Below, piece by piece: positions 36,410 to 45,618 of a stretch of DNA of 64,000 nucleotides. The position numbers and the translations under genes were made by a program. The notes under the pieces were generated by a model. That model saw only the letters and a program-made list of their open reading frames with translations, ran no database searches and was not told where the DNA came from. The stretch is from Cellulophaga baltica (lineage in GTDB: Bacteria; Bacteroidota; Bacteroidia; Flavobacteriales; Flavobacteriaceae): contig NZ_JAHKQN010000015.1 of NCBI RefSeq assembly GCF_018861125.1, forward strand, positions 317,023 to 381,022, read 5' to 3'. Each line of letters starts with the position of its first letter. Within the stretch, counting starts at the first letter, position 1.

Positions 36410-37201
36410 ATGAAAACAACAATTATGAAATCAACTTTTAATTTTTTTGCAATCATTGCATCTGCATCACTCTTTTTACAATCGTGTAGTAGTGATGATG
36501 ATGATTCTGACAGCCTAATTGCACCTGTTATTTCTAGCTTTGAATATGGAGAAGGAAGTACACATTCAACAGAACAAGTAGCTTATAAAGGCTCAGATAT
36601 TCATTTAGAAGCAGAAATTACTGCTGAAGCTACCGTAAGTAGCATTACGCTTTCTATTCATTCACATGATTTAACACCTGCAGATGATGAAGTAGAATGG
36701 GAATTTGAACAAGTATTTACAGATGCTGATTACTTAGTAATTAATCCAACTTTTCATGAGCATATTGACGTGCCAACTGATATTCCTTCAGGGGAATACC
36801 ACATAGAGTTATTGGTTACTGACGAATTAGGGAATAGTACAGAATTTGAAGGATACCTTCAAATTTTAGATGTAATTACATTAAGTGATATTTCTATTGA
36901 TGAAACCGTAATTAGAGGTAATGATTTTCATACTGAATTTATGATAACTGCTGTTAATGGTATTCATAGTATTACTGTTGATATTCATGCTCACGACCTT
37001 ACTGTTGCAGAAGGAGAAGAAGAGTGGGATTATGAAGAAGAGTTTTTAGATGGTTACCATGAAGAAACTGAAGTAGAATTCCACGAACATATTGATGTTC
37101 CTACTACTACACCTGCTGGCGAGTATCATATAGTTTTTACTGTTGAAGATGAAGATGGTAATACTGAAGAATATGAGACGTATATTGATGTTACTGCTTA
37201 A
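36410..37201 (+). CDS. His-rich lipoprotein with two DUF4625 repeats
   Basis: Surface or periplasmic lipoprotein with lipobox QSCSSDDDD. The mature part consists of two tandem DUF4625-like units (about 35-150 and 155-263). Each has a strand with IHSHDLTPAD or IHAHDLTVAE, an HEHIDVP motif, then GEYHI and a terminal TDELGN or EDEDGN. The regularly spaced H-x-H and acidic residues look suited to metal binding. The protein follows the TonB receptor by 26 bp, suggesting a surface metal-capture partner. DUF4625 has no established function that I know of. Confidence 0.78.
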   Translation: MKTTIMKSTFNFFAIIASASLFLQSCSSDDDDSDSLIAPVISSFEYGEGSTHSTEQVAYKGSDIHLEAEITAEATVSSITLSIHSHDLTPADDEVEWEFEQVFTDADYLVINPTFHEHIDVPTDIPSGEYHIELLVTDELGNSTEFEGYLQILDVITLSDISIDETVIRGNDFHTEFMITAVNGIHSITVDIHAHDLTVAEGEEEWDYEEEFLDGYHEETEVEFHEHIDVPTTTPAGEYHIVFTVEDEDGNTEEYETYIDVTA

Positions 37202-37212
37202 ATTATTATAAC

Positions 37213-37247
37213 ACCGCACAGTATTTTTTAAGTATTGTGCGGTTTTA
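37213..37247 (+). terminator. Hairpin between DUF4625 genes (attenuator or partial terminator)
   Basis: Arms ACCGCACA (37213-37220) and TGTGCGGT (37236-37243) with an AT-rich loop are followed by only four T. It lies just before the next lipoprotein gene, so it may reduce rather than stop read-through, or protect the 3' end of the upstream mRNA. Confidence 0.5.
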
Positions 37248-37259
37248 AAACAAGATTGT

Positions 37260-37733
37260 ATGAAAATTAAACTAAGATATTTCTATTTTTTGTTATTAAC
37301 ACTAATAGTTGCGTGTTCTAGTGATGATGTAGGTATAGATGAAGAAAAACCAACCATTAGTATTGATTATGCAGACGGATTTCCGCAAGGTTGCTCTGAA
37401 TTAACAAGAGGCGAAACGTATAGTTTTAGAGCACAGACAACAGACAATTTATCGCTAGCTTCTTACAGTATTGATATTCATCATAATTTTGATCACCACA
37501 CACACGATGATCAGGTTGGTGATTGCTCTCTAGAGGATATAAAAACCGCTGTAAATCCATTAATATTTATAGAAAACTACACTATTGATGAGGGTGGAAC
37601 TACTTATGAAATAAATGTAAGCATTACAATTCCAGATGATGTTGATACAGGTGATTATCACTGTGCATATTCTGTTACAGATGCTACAGGTTGGCAATCT
37701 AGAACATCAATAGATATAAAAATTATTGAGTAA
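37260..37733 (+). CDS. DUF4625-type lipoprotein, single domain
   Basis: Lipoprotein of 157 residues, lipobox IVACSSDD. One DUF4625-like domain: SYSIDIHHNFDHHTHDDQVGDC near 78-98 is exceptionally His/Asp-rich with a Cys, followed by NVSITIPDDVDTGDYHCAYSVTDATGW. The His cluster and two Cys could bind metal. It lies in the receptor operon. The region coding for its last 40-odd residues is recognisable as a fragment inside the pseudogene at 59074-59205. Confidence 0.72.
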   Translation: MKIKLRYFYFLLLTLIVACSSDDVGIDEEKPTISIDYADGFPQGCSELTRGETYSFRAQTTDNLSLASYSIDIHHNFDHHTHDDQVGDCSLEDIKTAVNPLIFIENYTIDEGGTTYEINVSITIPDDVDTGDYHCAYSVTDATGWQSRTSIDIKIIE

Positions 37734-37777
37734 AAAAACAGCTAATTTCTTTTAAAAAAACACACTAATTATTTAAA

Positions 37778-38749
37778 ATGAATTTTAAAATAAACTTTTA
37801 TAATAGGTTGCATTTTATAGTAATGCCTACATTTTTATTAATGCTATTATTTACATCATGTTCTAGTGATGAAGAAGGTGATGAAACCATTTTAATGGCA
37901 CCCACCATTTCTGAAGTTGAAGTTGGTCTTTATGATAATGAACTAGGTGTTGTTGGAGAAGATTTTCACTTTAATGCAGAATTTTTAGCGGGTGATTTAT
38001 TAGATATGGTTACGATAAACATTGAGCAAAGAGCTGGAGAAACGTATTCATCAGATTGGTCTTTTGAAATGGTTTGGGATAAATATCAAGGTTTAAAAAA
38101 TGCTACTATGCATCAGCATTTTGATATACCAGCAGAAGCTCCAAAAGGGGTTTATGATTTTGTAATAACTGTTACAGACCAAAACGGAACATTTCTAGAA
38201 GAAGTAAGAAACATTGAGTTAATTGATGCTGAAGATTACCCTGAAGTAAATCCACATCTAAGTGTTTTTGGTGTAGATAAAATAAACGATGAAGGTGTAG
38301 GTGGATTTAATAATTTTTACAATAATGGTGAATATCAAAATCCAGAGGGATCATATTTTGCTGTAAATGAGTCTATTTGGTCTGCAATACAAATAGGGAG
38401 TATTAAAGGTGATGGTATTATGTATGGCTTATTAATTAAAAAGAGTTTCAATCATAAACCTGAAAGTATTGAGGAAATTGATTTTTCTAAAGCTATTGTA
38501 ACTGAAGTTGTTTCTCATTATGACGAAGAAGAACTTATAACTTTAAAAAATAATAGAGATACAGGTCATTGGAATTATGGTGTTGCTTTAACTATTGGTG
38601 CTGAAGAAGATAATTTAACAACTCCAAATCCAATAACTGATGCAAAAGCTTGGGAAAGTGGTACATATTATTACGGAGTTGTTTACACTAATATCTCATA
38701 TAGTAGAAGCGTATTTTACTATATAGAATTTGATATTATAATGGAATAG
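37778..38749 (+). CDS. DUF4625-like lipoprotein with extra C-terminal domain
   Basis: Lipoprotein of 323 residues; the lipobox is FTSCSSDEE, with Cys near residue 28. An N-terminal DUF4625-like unit (about 40-150) retains HQHFDIPAEAPKGVYDFVITVTDQNG. The C-terminal half (about 155-323), with PHLSVFGVDKINDEGVGGFNNFYNNGEY and AWESGTYYYGVVYTNISYSR, is not recognised. It is the last gene of the plus-strand operon and ends at a bidirectional terminator. Confidence 0.68.
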   Translation: MNFKINFYNRLHFIVMPTFLLMLLFTSCSSDEEGDETILMAPTISEVEVGLYDNELGVVGEDFHFNAEFLAGDLLDMVTINIEQRAGETYSSDWSFEMVWDKYQGLKNATMHQHFDIPAEAPKGVYDFVITVTDQNGTFLEEVRNIELIDAEDYPEVNPHLSVFGVDKINDEGVGGFNNFYNNGEYQNPEGSYFAVNESIWSAIQIGSIKGDGIMYGLLIKKSFNHKPESIEEIDFSKAIVTEVVSHYDEEELITLKNNRDTGHWNYGVALTIGAEEDNLTTPNPITDAKAWESGTYYYGVVYTNISYSRSVFYYIEFDIIME

Positions 38750-38767
38750 CTTACTAATATTTAAAAT

Positions 38768-38800
38768 AAGGGCTAGATAATCATCTAGCCCTTGTTTTTT
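38768..38800. terminator. Bidirectional terminator at the meeting point of the two receptor operons
   Basis: Perfect 11-bp arms (38768-38778 and 38783-38793, AAGGGCTAGAT and complement) with a 4-nt loop, followed by G and six T. It serves the plus-strand DUF4625 operon and the minus-strand permease operon. Confidence 0.88.
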
Positions 38801-38802
38801 AT

Positions 38803-40143
38803 CTATAACTTTCTCAAATTAACTAATGAGAAAATAGCAATCAATACTGTAAAAAGTAATATTGGTAGTATTAAACGTAACCAATCAATATGCAGTTCTG
38901 ATTCGTAAAACTTAGCTTCATAATTTTCTAAACCTACACTATCAGAGGATTTGTTATCAAATATTGAATTATAAAAACCTTCACGTAAATTTTTATGAAA
39001 TTCAGTTAGGGCTTTTAAAAAACCTAAATGACTTACCATATCCGTACTTGCAAGTGTATTAAAGCTTAATTGTACATGCATGGTCGGTACAAATAGTGCT
39101 ATTTTTTCACTAACGGTATTTCTCAACATAATTTTCTCAGTCATTTCTGCACTGGTATCTTTTGCTTCAAAATCTCCCATAAATTGCATTCCGTAATACC
39201 AAATCCAACTGAACTGATCTTCAGCAACTTCATAATTTTTATATTGCGGATAAGTTTTAAAAAAATCGGTCATGGTTGCATCTTTTTCTAAATCCCATTT
39301 TTCATGATATCCATCTCTTTGCTCTACCATTGCATCTAAAGCTTCAGGTATTTGGTAGGTATTAATTACATAATTATTTACCAAAGCAGGTAATAAAATA
39401 GTCAATACAACCCAAATAGAGATTAATGCTAATGCATTGAAACTAGAGTTTTTTTGTAAAGAGACCATCCAAAAACTAAGGGCACTCCAAAACAAAAGAT
39501 ACAGTACACTTTGTATGAATATTCCCCCAAAATTTTGATTCAGTGGTATTTGTAAAATTGCACTTGCAAAAAATAGCAAGAACAACAATACTCCAAATAC
39601 AAAGAAAAATCTAACCACTAATTTTTTAAATAAAAATTGTGCTTTAGATGAGGTTTGCGCAGCGAGTATGCGCCATGTTCCTAATTCCTTTTCTTCAGAA
39701 TATAAATTAAAAGTCATGGCAATTAATACTAGTGGAAATAGGTAAATAATTACAAACCCTAAATCTAAATTACCAGACATTAACAGTGATGGATTCTCAA
39801 AATCATTGTCGTATTTTTGTGCTTCTAACGCACGAATGGTTACTGACTGTAATAACGGATTTATATCACTCTGACCTATAGATATTGCACTAATATTTTC
39901 AGGTTTTTTAATTAATGTAAATCGTAAATAATACAAAAGTAGGCCTAAATCTTCACTATGATACTCTAGGTTCTTGTTGATGCTTTCTTCTTGAAATACC
40001 TGAGCAGCTGCAATTGTTTTTTCTTGCTTTATCAAATACTGCTTGCCAATAAATATGCTTATAATTCCAACAGTTAGCAATAAAATAAGACTAACCATAA
40101 AAATTTTTGTTCTAAAAAATGATTTAAATAATAAACTATACAT
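38803..40143 (-). CDS. ABC-2-type permease, DUF3526-like (second subunit)
   Basis: Inner-membrane permease of 446 residues with a TM at 15-35, a large extracytoplasmic region, and further TMs from about 130 to 250 and one at the C-terminus (LILPILLFTVLIAIFSLVNLRKL). The stretch FNLYSEEKELGTWRILAAQTSSKAQFLFKKLVVR is the coupling-helix region characteristic of ABC-2/NosY-like permeases. Its ATG abuts the stop of the preceding permease with no gap, and both belong with the ATPase at 44075-44764. It probably exports or assembles something across the inner membrane; the substrate is unknown. Confidence 0.75.
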   Translation of the reverse strand: MYSLLFKSFFRTKIFMVSLILLLTVGIISIFIGKQYLIKQEKTIAAAQVFQEESINKNLEYHSEDLGLLLYYLRFTLIKKPENISAISIGQSDINPLLQSVTIRALEAQKYDNDFENPSLLMSGNLDLGFVIIYLFPLVLIAMTFNLYSEEKELGTWRILAAQTSSKAQFLFKKLVVRFFFVFGVLLFLLFFASAILQIPLNQNFGGIFIQSVLYLLFWSALSFWMVSLQKNSSFNALALISIWVVLTILLPALVNNYVINTYQIPEALDAMVEQRDGYHEKWDLEKDATMTDFFKTYPQYKNYEVAEDQFSWIWYYGMQFMGDFEAKDTSAEMTEKIMLRNTVSEKIALFVPTMHVQLSFNTLASTDMVSHLGFLKALTEFHKNLREGFYNSIFDNKSSDSVGLENYEAKFYESELHIDWLRLILPILLFTVLIAIFSLVNLRKL

Positions 40144-41583
40144 CTATATGGCTTTTAGGTTAGTTGATAATCGTAAGAGCCCGAAAACAGCTAATATGCT
40201 CCATAATAGCAATGCAATTAATGAGATCAGCTCATTTTTAAACACATCAGAAATACTTAAAAAATGGTATTCAAAGGGCGGAAATTGTTTCCAGTAATCA
40301 TTTGAAATTTTGTCAGGACCAGCTTTGCCTTTATTTGGGATTAACTCCATCTGTAATCTATTCATTTCTTGCGCTAAGTTGAATCGATAGGCTTCTGCTT
40401 TATCTTTAAAATGAAGGAAAGACTGAAAATCTGTACCTGAGAATGCCATAGATAAATTCTTTATAGCACTATACGGATTAACAAAGGCAGAATAACGTTC
40501 TAAATTATTCTGCTTTTCATATACATTATAAAGCTTGGTTTGATGCTTTAAATACACAGCAGCACTTAAAGCTTCTCCTTTAGACATTACGAAACCTCCA
40601 TAATTAAAAGGTAAATCAGCAACATCTTTGACGTTATTACTAAGTAATACAGAATCTTGCAATGCTTTAAAATGTGGATCATCGGGGTTGTGGCTATCAC
40701 CTAATTGCATTAAATCATGCTCTACCGCTGTTTCCATTTCTATTTTTGAAGGTGTAGGATATAAGTAAAATCCCATTGCTTGCAATGATTTTGGTACAAT
40801 TATCACAAATAACAACCAAATACCTAATAGTTTTATCAAAGCACTTTTAGCAGTTATGCTAAAGGCAGAAACTAAAATGGTAATTGCACTCAAAACTCCA
40901 AAAAATAATAGGTATGAAATTAGTAAAACAAGATATCTAAATAAGCTATCAAAATACATGCTATTGTGAGATTCTAGAAATACAAAAAATAATAGAACTA
41001 GAAAAATAGCCACTAAAAAAATTAAAGACAGACCCCATAATCCTAACCATTTTCCAAAAACAATTTCTTTTCGACTAACTCCTTGTCCTATTAAAAGTTT
41101 TAAAGTGCCATTCTCCCTTTCTTGCGCTATGGTTGCAAATCCTAAATAGAATAGGAGTAGTGGTACAATTACTTTTAATAACATAGCCAAACTCACTTCT
41201 CCAAATCGTAATAAACCTGTAGACATACTTGCTTCAGAAAAATTAACGGTATTTTGTTTGTGTGCTTCTAAAAAAACAGCATTACCAACAAAGTTTTCCA
41301 TTCCTAAATCAAAAACACTTAATACGTGTTTTAATCGCAAAGCAAAAGATCCATAATGTGCCATTCGGTGTGGGTGCTTATCGGGGTTATTCTCCCAACT
41401 GTCTTGCACTTCATCTTGAATTTCATCTCGGGTTAAATTCTGGTCATGGTAATTTTCCCAACCACTATAAGCAGAAAAAATCAATAAAAAAAGAATTAAT
41501 ATTGATGCAATTAACATCACTTTAGATCTAAAAGCATCTTGCCATAACTGCCTTGCTAATAAATTAATTACGTTTTTTCTCAT
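40144..41583 (-). CDS. ABC-2-type permease, DUF3526-like (first subunit)
   Basis: Permease of 479 residues paired with the next gene. TM1 lies at about 20-40, a long extracytoplasmic loop rich in His and Asp follows (YHDQNLTRDEIQDEVQDSWENNPDKHPHRMAHYGSF shows several His), then the coupling region FATIAQERENGTLKLLIGQGVSRKEIVFGKWLG near 150, five TMs, a second long outside loop (about 280-440) and a last TM. This layout of two outside loops is typical of DUF3526 permeases. It starts 2 bp after the TonB receptor stop. Confidence 0.75.
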   Translation of the reverse strand: MRKNVINLLARQLWQDAFRSKVMLIASILILFLLIFSAYSGWENYHDQNLTRDEIQDEVQDSWENNPDKHPHRMAHYGSFALRLKHVLSVFDLGMENFVGNAVFLEAHKQNTVNFSEASMSTGLLRFGEVSLAMLLKVIVPLLLFYLGFATIAQERENGTLKLLIGQGVSRKEIVFGKWLGLWGLSLIFLVAIFLVLLFFVFLESHNSMYFDSLFRYLVLLISYLLFFGVLSAITILVSAFSITAKSALIKLLGIWLLFVIIVPKSLQAMGFYLYPTPSKIEMETAVEHDLMQLGDSHNPDDPHFKALQDSVLLSNNVKDVADLPFNYGGFVMSKGEALSAAVYLKHQTKLYNVYEKQNNLERYSAFVNPYSAIKNLSMAFSGTDFQSFLHFKDKAEAYRFNLAQEMNRLQMELIPNKGKAGPDKISNDYWKQFPPFEYHFLSISDVFKNELISLIALLLWSILAVFGLLRLSTNLKAI

Positions 41584-41585
41584 AA

Positions 41586-44072
41586 TTAAAATTTATAGGT
41601 TGCATTTAATAATACATTTCTTGGTGTTCCAGGAGCCAATCTATATGCATTTAAAGCACCTAACCAATAGGTTTTATCAAATAAGTTATTCACTTTTAAA
41701 GTCAATTGAATATTAGCACTTGCAGGTTTGTAATAAATAGCACCATCAAAAACAGTATATTCTGGTAGTAACAAACGATCAGCATACCAAGAATATTTAT
41801 CTCCGCTATATTGAACACCTAAACCAACACCTATACCTTTTAGTGTTGTGCTTGTAAAGTCATATTTACCCCAAAGATTAGCACTATGCTTAGGAGTACC
41901 TCCAATACGTTCGCCAATTAAGGTTTCATCTTCATCTTCAATAATTTCAGCATCGGTAAAGCCGTATGAAGCTACTATTTGAAAATTTGGTGTTACATAT
42001 CCTGAAAAATCAGTTTCAAAACCTCTACTACGTTGCTCTCCTCTGGTTGTTAAATTTTCTAAGTCATAAGTGTCACCAATTAATAAATTCTTTTGAGTGA
42101 TATCAAAAATGGCTAAATTCATAACTACTTTACCGTTTAAAAATTCACCTTTCGCACCTATTTCTTTTAAGCTACTTTCTAAAGGGTCAAAAGAACCTGG
42201 TGATGCAGCCCAGAAGAATCCTTCTGTAGCGGGCGATAATGATACCGTATTTGTTTGCGGTTGAAAACCTTCTAAATACGTGGCATAAGCACTAATATTA
42301 TCGGTAACCTCATAAGTTAAACCTAACCTAGGTATAAAGGCTGTATTCTTAAATTCTTCCTCGTCACCGGTGTAATCAAAAATATCAGAAAACCACTCAT
42401 ATCTTAAATTAAGTAACGCTGAAAACTTTCCAATTTTAACTTGATCTTGGATATAAATACCGCCTGAAGTAGATAGGTTTGCAGGTATTTCAAATTCTGA
42501 AATGGTATAATCTTTAGTAACTCGAATTCCATTACTTGGATCTTCTAAATCAAAATGGGCAACGTTAGGTACTGGCATCGTAACACCATCAATTTCCATA
42601 GTTTGGAACTCATCTGCTTCATCAACACTAAAGCTTGAAACACTACCATCTAATTTTAAATAACGTCTTGCAGAATTTTGTCCGCCACCAATGGTACGTT
42701 CCCAACGCGTAGCATCATAACCAACTAAAATTTTATTTGTAATTTCTTCTCCTTCTATATCAAAGTTGAAAAAAGCACTAAAGTTATCTGTATCCCAAAA
42801 TTGCTCACGCTCTACATATCGCATAGCCGCTAAAGTTGGTATTTCATTTCCATCAATATCAACTGCAGCAGTATTTTCGGTTCTATGTTCAGCTAAATCT
42901 TCTTGCCAAGTTTGCTTCATGTATGTAGCATTAAAACCAAAATTATCAGTGAATTTTTTTGTGAAGTTGGTCATCATCACTAATTCTTTTGATTCAAAAT
43001 AATCATTAGAAGCACCAACGTTTAATGAAATTGGAGTGCTATTTAAATCAAATTCACCATTAATACTACCAAAAATAGGTTGTCCTCTATCTAAGTTTCC
43101 AACCCCGTTACTGTATATCATTTCTACATTAAGAGCAGTAGTTTCGTTGGGTACATAAGTGAATGATGGTGTTATCAAAAAGGCATTATTTTTTACTAAA
43201 TCACGAAAAGAATTTGCTTCTTGAAAAGCGGCATTAAAACGGTATAATAATGTTTTAGATTCGTTTAATGGACCTGTAAAATCTGCAGTAGCTCGTAATG
43301 TACCAAAACTACCTGTTGAAGCAGAAACTTCACTTCTTTTTTCTGTTAAAGGCTTTTTGGTCACCATATTTACAGTTCCTCCCGGGTCGGCACTAGAAAA
43401 AGTTACTGATGAAGGCCCTTTTATTACCTCTACACGCTCTATATGTGAAGTAATTGGTTGTAAAAAATAATATTGACGAGTACGCATTCCATTTAATATT
43501 TGCCCATCATCGGCTTGCGTTATCCCACGAATATTGTAATGATTGTATAAGCCTGTTACGGTAACATTACTTACTGTTTTAACTGCGTCAGCCAATTGAA
43601 AAGCTTGACGATCAGCAATAAGTTCTTTCGTAACTGTAGTAATTGCCTGTGGTAGCTCTTTGTTTTTTATAGCTATTTTAGTTGCAGAAAATGAATAATC
43701 ACTATTATAATCTGTTCGGGCTCTTCCAATTACTTCTACAGATTGTAGGTATTCAACATTTTCTTCCAAAATTAATTCGCCTAAATTATATGCTTGAACT
43801 TGATCAAAAGTTTTTTTAAAATTTATGACCTTCATTCCTACGTGTTTTACGCTAATTAAATAATTACCTGTTTCAGGTAGGTCTATTGTAAAATTCCCAT
43901 TTTCATCGGCAACAGTACCCTTATTACTTTTTACACTGTTATTTGTATAGGTTACAGTAGCGCCTAAAATAGGCTGTTTATCTATGTCAACTACTTTACC
44001 TGTAACCGAAATTTGGGCAAGTGAAGTATGAACCGATAATACTAATACTATGATAATAATATAATTTTTCAT
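41586..44072 (-). CDS. TonB-dependent siderophore-type receptor
   Basis: Outer-membrane receptor of 828 residues: signal peptide (to LAQ, 19), CarboxypepD_reg-like domain (22-110), plug with NKELPQAITTVTKELIADRQAFQLADAVKTVSNVTV and VEVIKGPSSVTFSSADPGGTVNMVTKKPL, which is the siderophore-receptor (FhuE/FpvA-like) signature, and a barrel ending RNVLLNATYKF. It is encoded between the ATPase and the two permeases of an ABC-2 system with 2-bp gaps on each side, so the receptor and transporter are certainly co-expressed. A metal complex is the likely ligand; which one is not shown. Confidence 0.88.
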   Translation of the reverse strand: MKNYIIIIVLVLSVHTSLAQISVTGKVVDIDKQPILGATVTYTNNSVKSNKGTVADENGNFTIDLPETGNYLISVKHVGMKVINFKKTFDQVQAYNLGELILEENVEYLQSVEVIGRARTDYNSDYSFSATKIAIKNKELPQAITTVTKELIADRQAFQLADAVKTVSNVTVTGLYNHYNIRGITQADDGQILNGMRTRQYYFLQPITSHIERVEVIKGPSSVTFSSADPGGTVNMVTKKPLTEKRSEVSASTGSFGTLRATADFTGPLNESKTLLYRFNAAFQEANSFRDLVKNNAFLITPSFTYVPNETTALNVEMIYSNGVGNLDRGQPIFGSINGEFDLNSTPISLNVGASNDYFESKELVMMTNFTKKFTDNFGFNATYMKQTWQEDLAEHRTENTAAVDIDGNEIPTLAAMRYVEREQFWDTDNFSAFFNFDIEGEEITNKILVGYDATRWERTIGGGQNSARRYLKLDGSVSSFSVDEADEFQTMEIDGVTMPVPNVAHFDLEDPSNGIRVTKDYTISEFEIPANLSTSGGIYIQDQVKIGKFSALLNLRYEWFSDIFDYTGDEEEFKNTAFIPRLGLTYEVTDNISAYATYLEGFQPQTNTVSLSPATEGFFWAASPGSFDPLESSLKEIGAKGEFLNGKVVMNLAIFDITQKNLLIGDTYDLENLTTRGEQRSRGFETDFSGYVTPNFQIVASYGFTDAEIIEDEDETLIGERIGGTPKHSANLWGKYDFTSTTLKGIGVGLGVQYSGDKYSWYADRLLLPEYTVFDGAIYYKPASANIQLTLKVNNLFDKTYWLGALNAYRLAPGTPRNVLLNATYKF

Positions 44073-44074
44073 TT

Positions 44075-44764
44075 TTAAATTGTTTCTAGGTAAAGTTGAT
44101 TTAATTGTCCTGCATCAATATCACTGGCTTTTAGTTGTTGTACTAAAACACCGTCATTCATAATTCCTATAGTAGTTGCTAATTCTACTGCGTTAAAAAT
44201 ATCATGCGTAGCCATAAAAATTATTTTCCCCATAGCAGCTAGTTCTTTACAGATAGTAGTGAATTCAGCTGTTGCTTTAGGGTCTAAACCTGAAGTAGGT
44301 TCATCCATAAAAATTACTTCCGCATTTTTAGCCAATGCTATTGCAATACCTACTTTTTGTCGCATTCCTTTGGAATATGATGATAGTCTTTTGTGCTGTG
44401 CATCTGTTTGTAGTCCTGTTTTTGTTAATATAGTTTCTAACTCAGCTGTAGTGCATTTAAAGCCAGCAAGACGACTAAAAAAATCTAAATTTTCTACACC
44501 ACTAAGGTTACCATATAACTGAACAGTTTCAGGTATATAAGCGGTTAGTTTATTGATATTGTGTTTGTCAATTTCTTTATCACCAACAAAAGCTTGACCG
44601 CTATCCATTTTTATGAAACCTAAAAAGATATTTATAGTTGTTGTTTTTCCTGCTCCATTTTGTCCTAATAGGCAAAAAATTTCTCCTTTTGAAACATCAA
44701 AAGAAACACTCTTCAAGGCTGTTTTTCCCTGGTAAGATTTACTTATGTTTATTGCTTTTAGCAT
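44075..44764 (-). CDS. ABC transporter ATP-binding protein
   Basis: ATPase of 229 residues that would drive the two DUF3526-like permeases downstream. Walker A GQNGAGKT (34-41), signature YSKGMRQK near 131, Walker B VIFMDEPTSGLDP near 148-160 and the switch His in MATHD near 189 are intact. The short ABC-2/NosF/CcmA-like form with MRQK in the signature indicates an exporter or membrane-assembly type ATPase, not an importer with a binding protein. First gene of the tight four-gene block (2-bp spacing to the receptor). Confidence 0.9.
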   Translation of the reverse strand: MLKAINISKSYQGKTALKSVSFDVSKGEIFCLLGQNGAGKTTTINIFLGFIKMDSGQAFVGDKEIDKHNINKLTAYIPETVQLYGNLSGVENLDFFSRLAGFKCTTAELETILTKTGLQTDAQHKRLSSYSKGMRQKVGIAIALAKNAEVIFMDEPTSGLDPKATAEFTTICKELAAMGKIIFMATHDIFNAVELATTIGIMNDGVLVQQLKASDIDAGQLNQLYLETI

Positions 44765-44974
44765 AAGATTAGTATATTAAATTTTATTTTTATGTACTTA
44801 TGCTGCTAACTATTGTGTACCAATAATTAGCAGTTAAATTTTATGAAGATATAACCCGTATAGAATCAATCTATTGGTTTGTAGTTACTTACAAAATCAT
44901 TTTAAAACCTTGTAAACAGCGTAATATACCTATCCCTTAAAAATAGAGCAGGTAGTATCTTTATACAAAATGGG

Positions 44975-45286
44975 TTATGAAAATAGAGGTGGAGGTCTAG
45001 TATAGAGGTAACTAGATAAATGTTTTGGATTAAAAACAATAAAGTACTCTAAAGTATTTTTTTCAGAGTCCGTTTTACAAAAATCTCTTTGAGGTATTGC
45101 AGGTGTTTCTGTTTTTAATATAGGAGTAAAACTAACTGCAGTCGTAAGATGACAAATTTCACAGTGTTGTAGATCTGTATCATCATTATCATTTAAGTGT
45201 ATAAATGCATGTAAGCCAGCAACCTTGAATATTAAAATCAAGATTACATAAAATAAAGCTATATTTTGCTTAAAGTTTTTAAACAC
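44975..45286 (-). CDS. Small exported protein with C-x-I-C motif and RPPP tail (copy 2)
   Basis: Uncharacterised protein of 103 residues, related in layout to the one at 33548-33853. A hydrophobic segment (ALFYVILILIFKVAGLHAFIH) is followed by an acidic stretch, CEICHLTTAVSFTP near 42-55, and the C-terminus YTRPPPLFS. The shared pattern is LHA-x-x-H, C-x-I-C, about eight residues to a hydrophobic-Pro, then RPPP. It lies 210 bp upstream of the ABC/receptor block on the same strand, mirroring the position of copy 1 before its receptor. Metal handling is inferred from residues and context only. Confidence 0.62.
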   Translation of the reverse strand: MFKNFKQNIALFYVILILIFKVAGLHAFIHLNDNDDTDLQHCEICHLTTAVSFTPILKTETPAIPQRDFCKTDSEKNTLEYFIVFNPKHLSSYLYTRPPPLFS

Positions 45287-45618
45287 GAGCGTAAATATAT
45301 AATAACATTTATTTTTTAAAAGGTATTTATATTTTTTTTAAAAGTGTTTTCCAAAACTACTTTTAATTTTATTACCTACATTATTTTGACCAAATCCCCA
45401 AAATTGCTATTTACTTATCTGGATTATGGTTCTGGAAATCACTATATACAAACCATATTTATACATTTTTTATTGATTTAAGTTGGCTAATATTAAGAAC
45501 AATAGCTTTATTAACTGGTTTTTTTAAGCGGTTAGTAAGTCTTAAAGAACAAAGAAAACTACCCAATTTATAAAATAGTAAATAGAGGTTGAGTAACTAA
45601 ATACAATTAAAAAAAGCA
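45287..45618. other. Intergenic region with no identified gene
   Basis: No promoter, repeat or terminator stands out. A plus-strand open frame at 45367-45573 encodes a hydrophobic, protein-like sequence (including LSGLWFWKSLY and FFKRLVSLKEQRKLPNL) but has no ATG or other convincing start, so it is either chance or a gene remnant. Confidence 0.4.
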
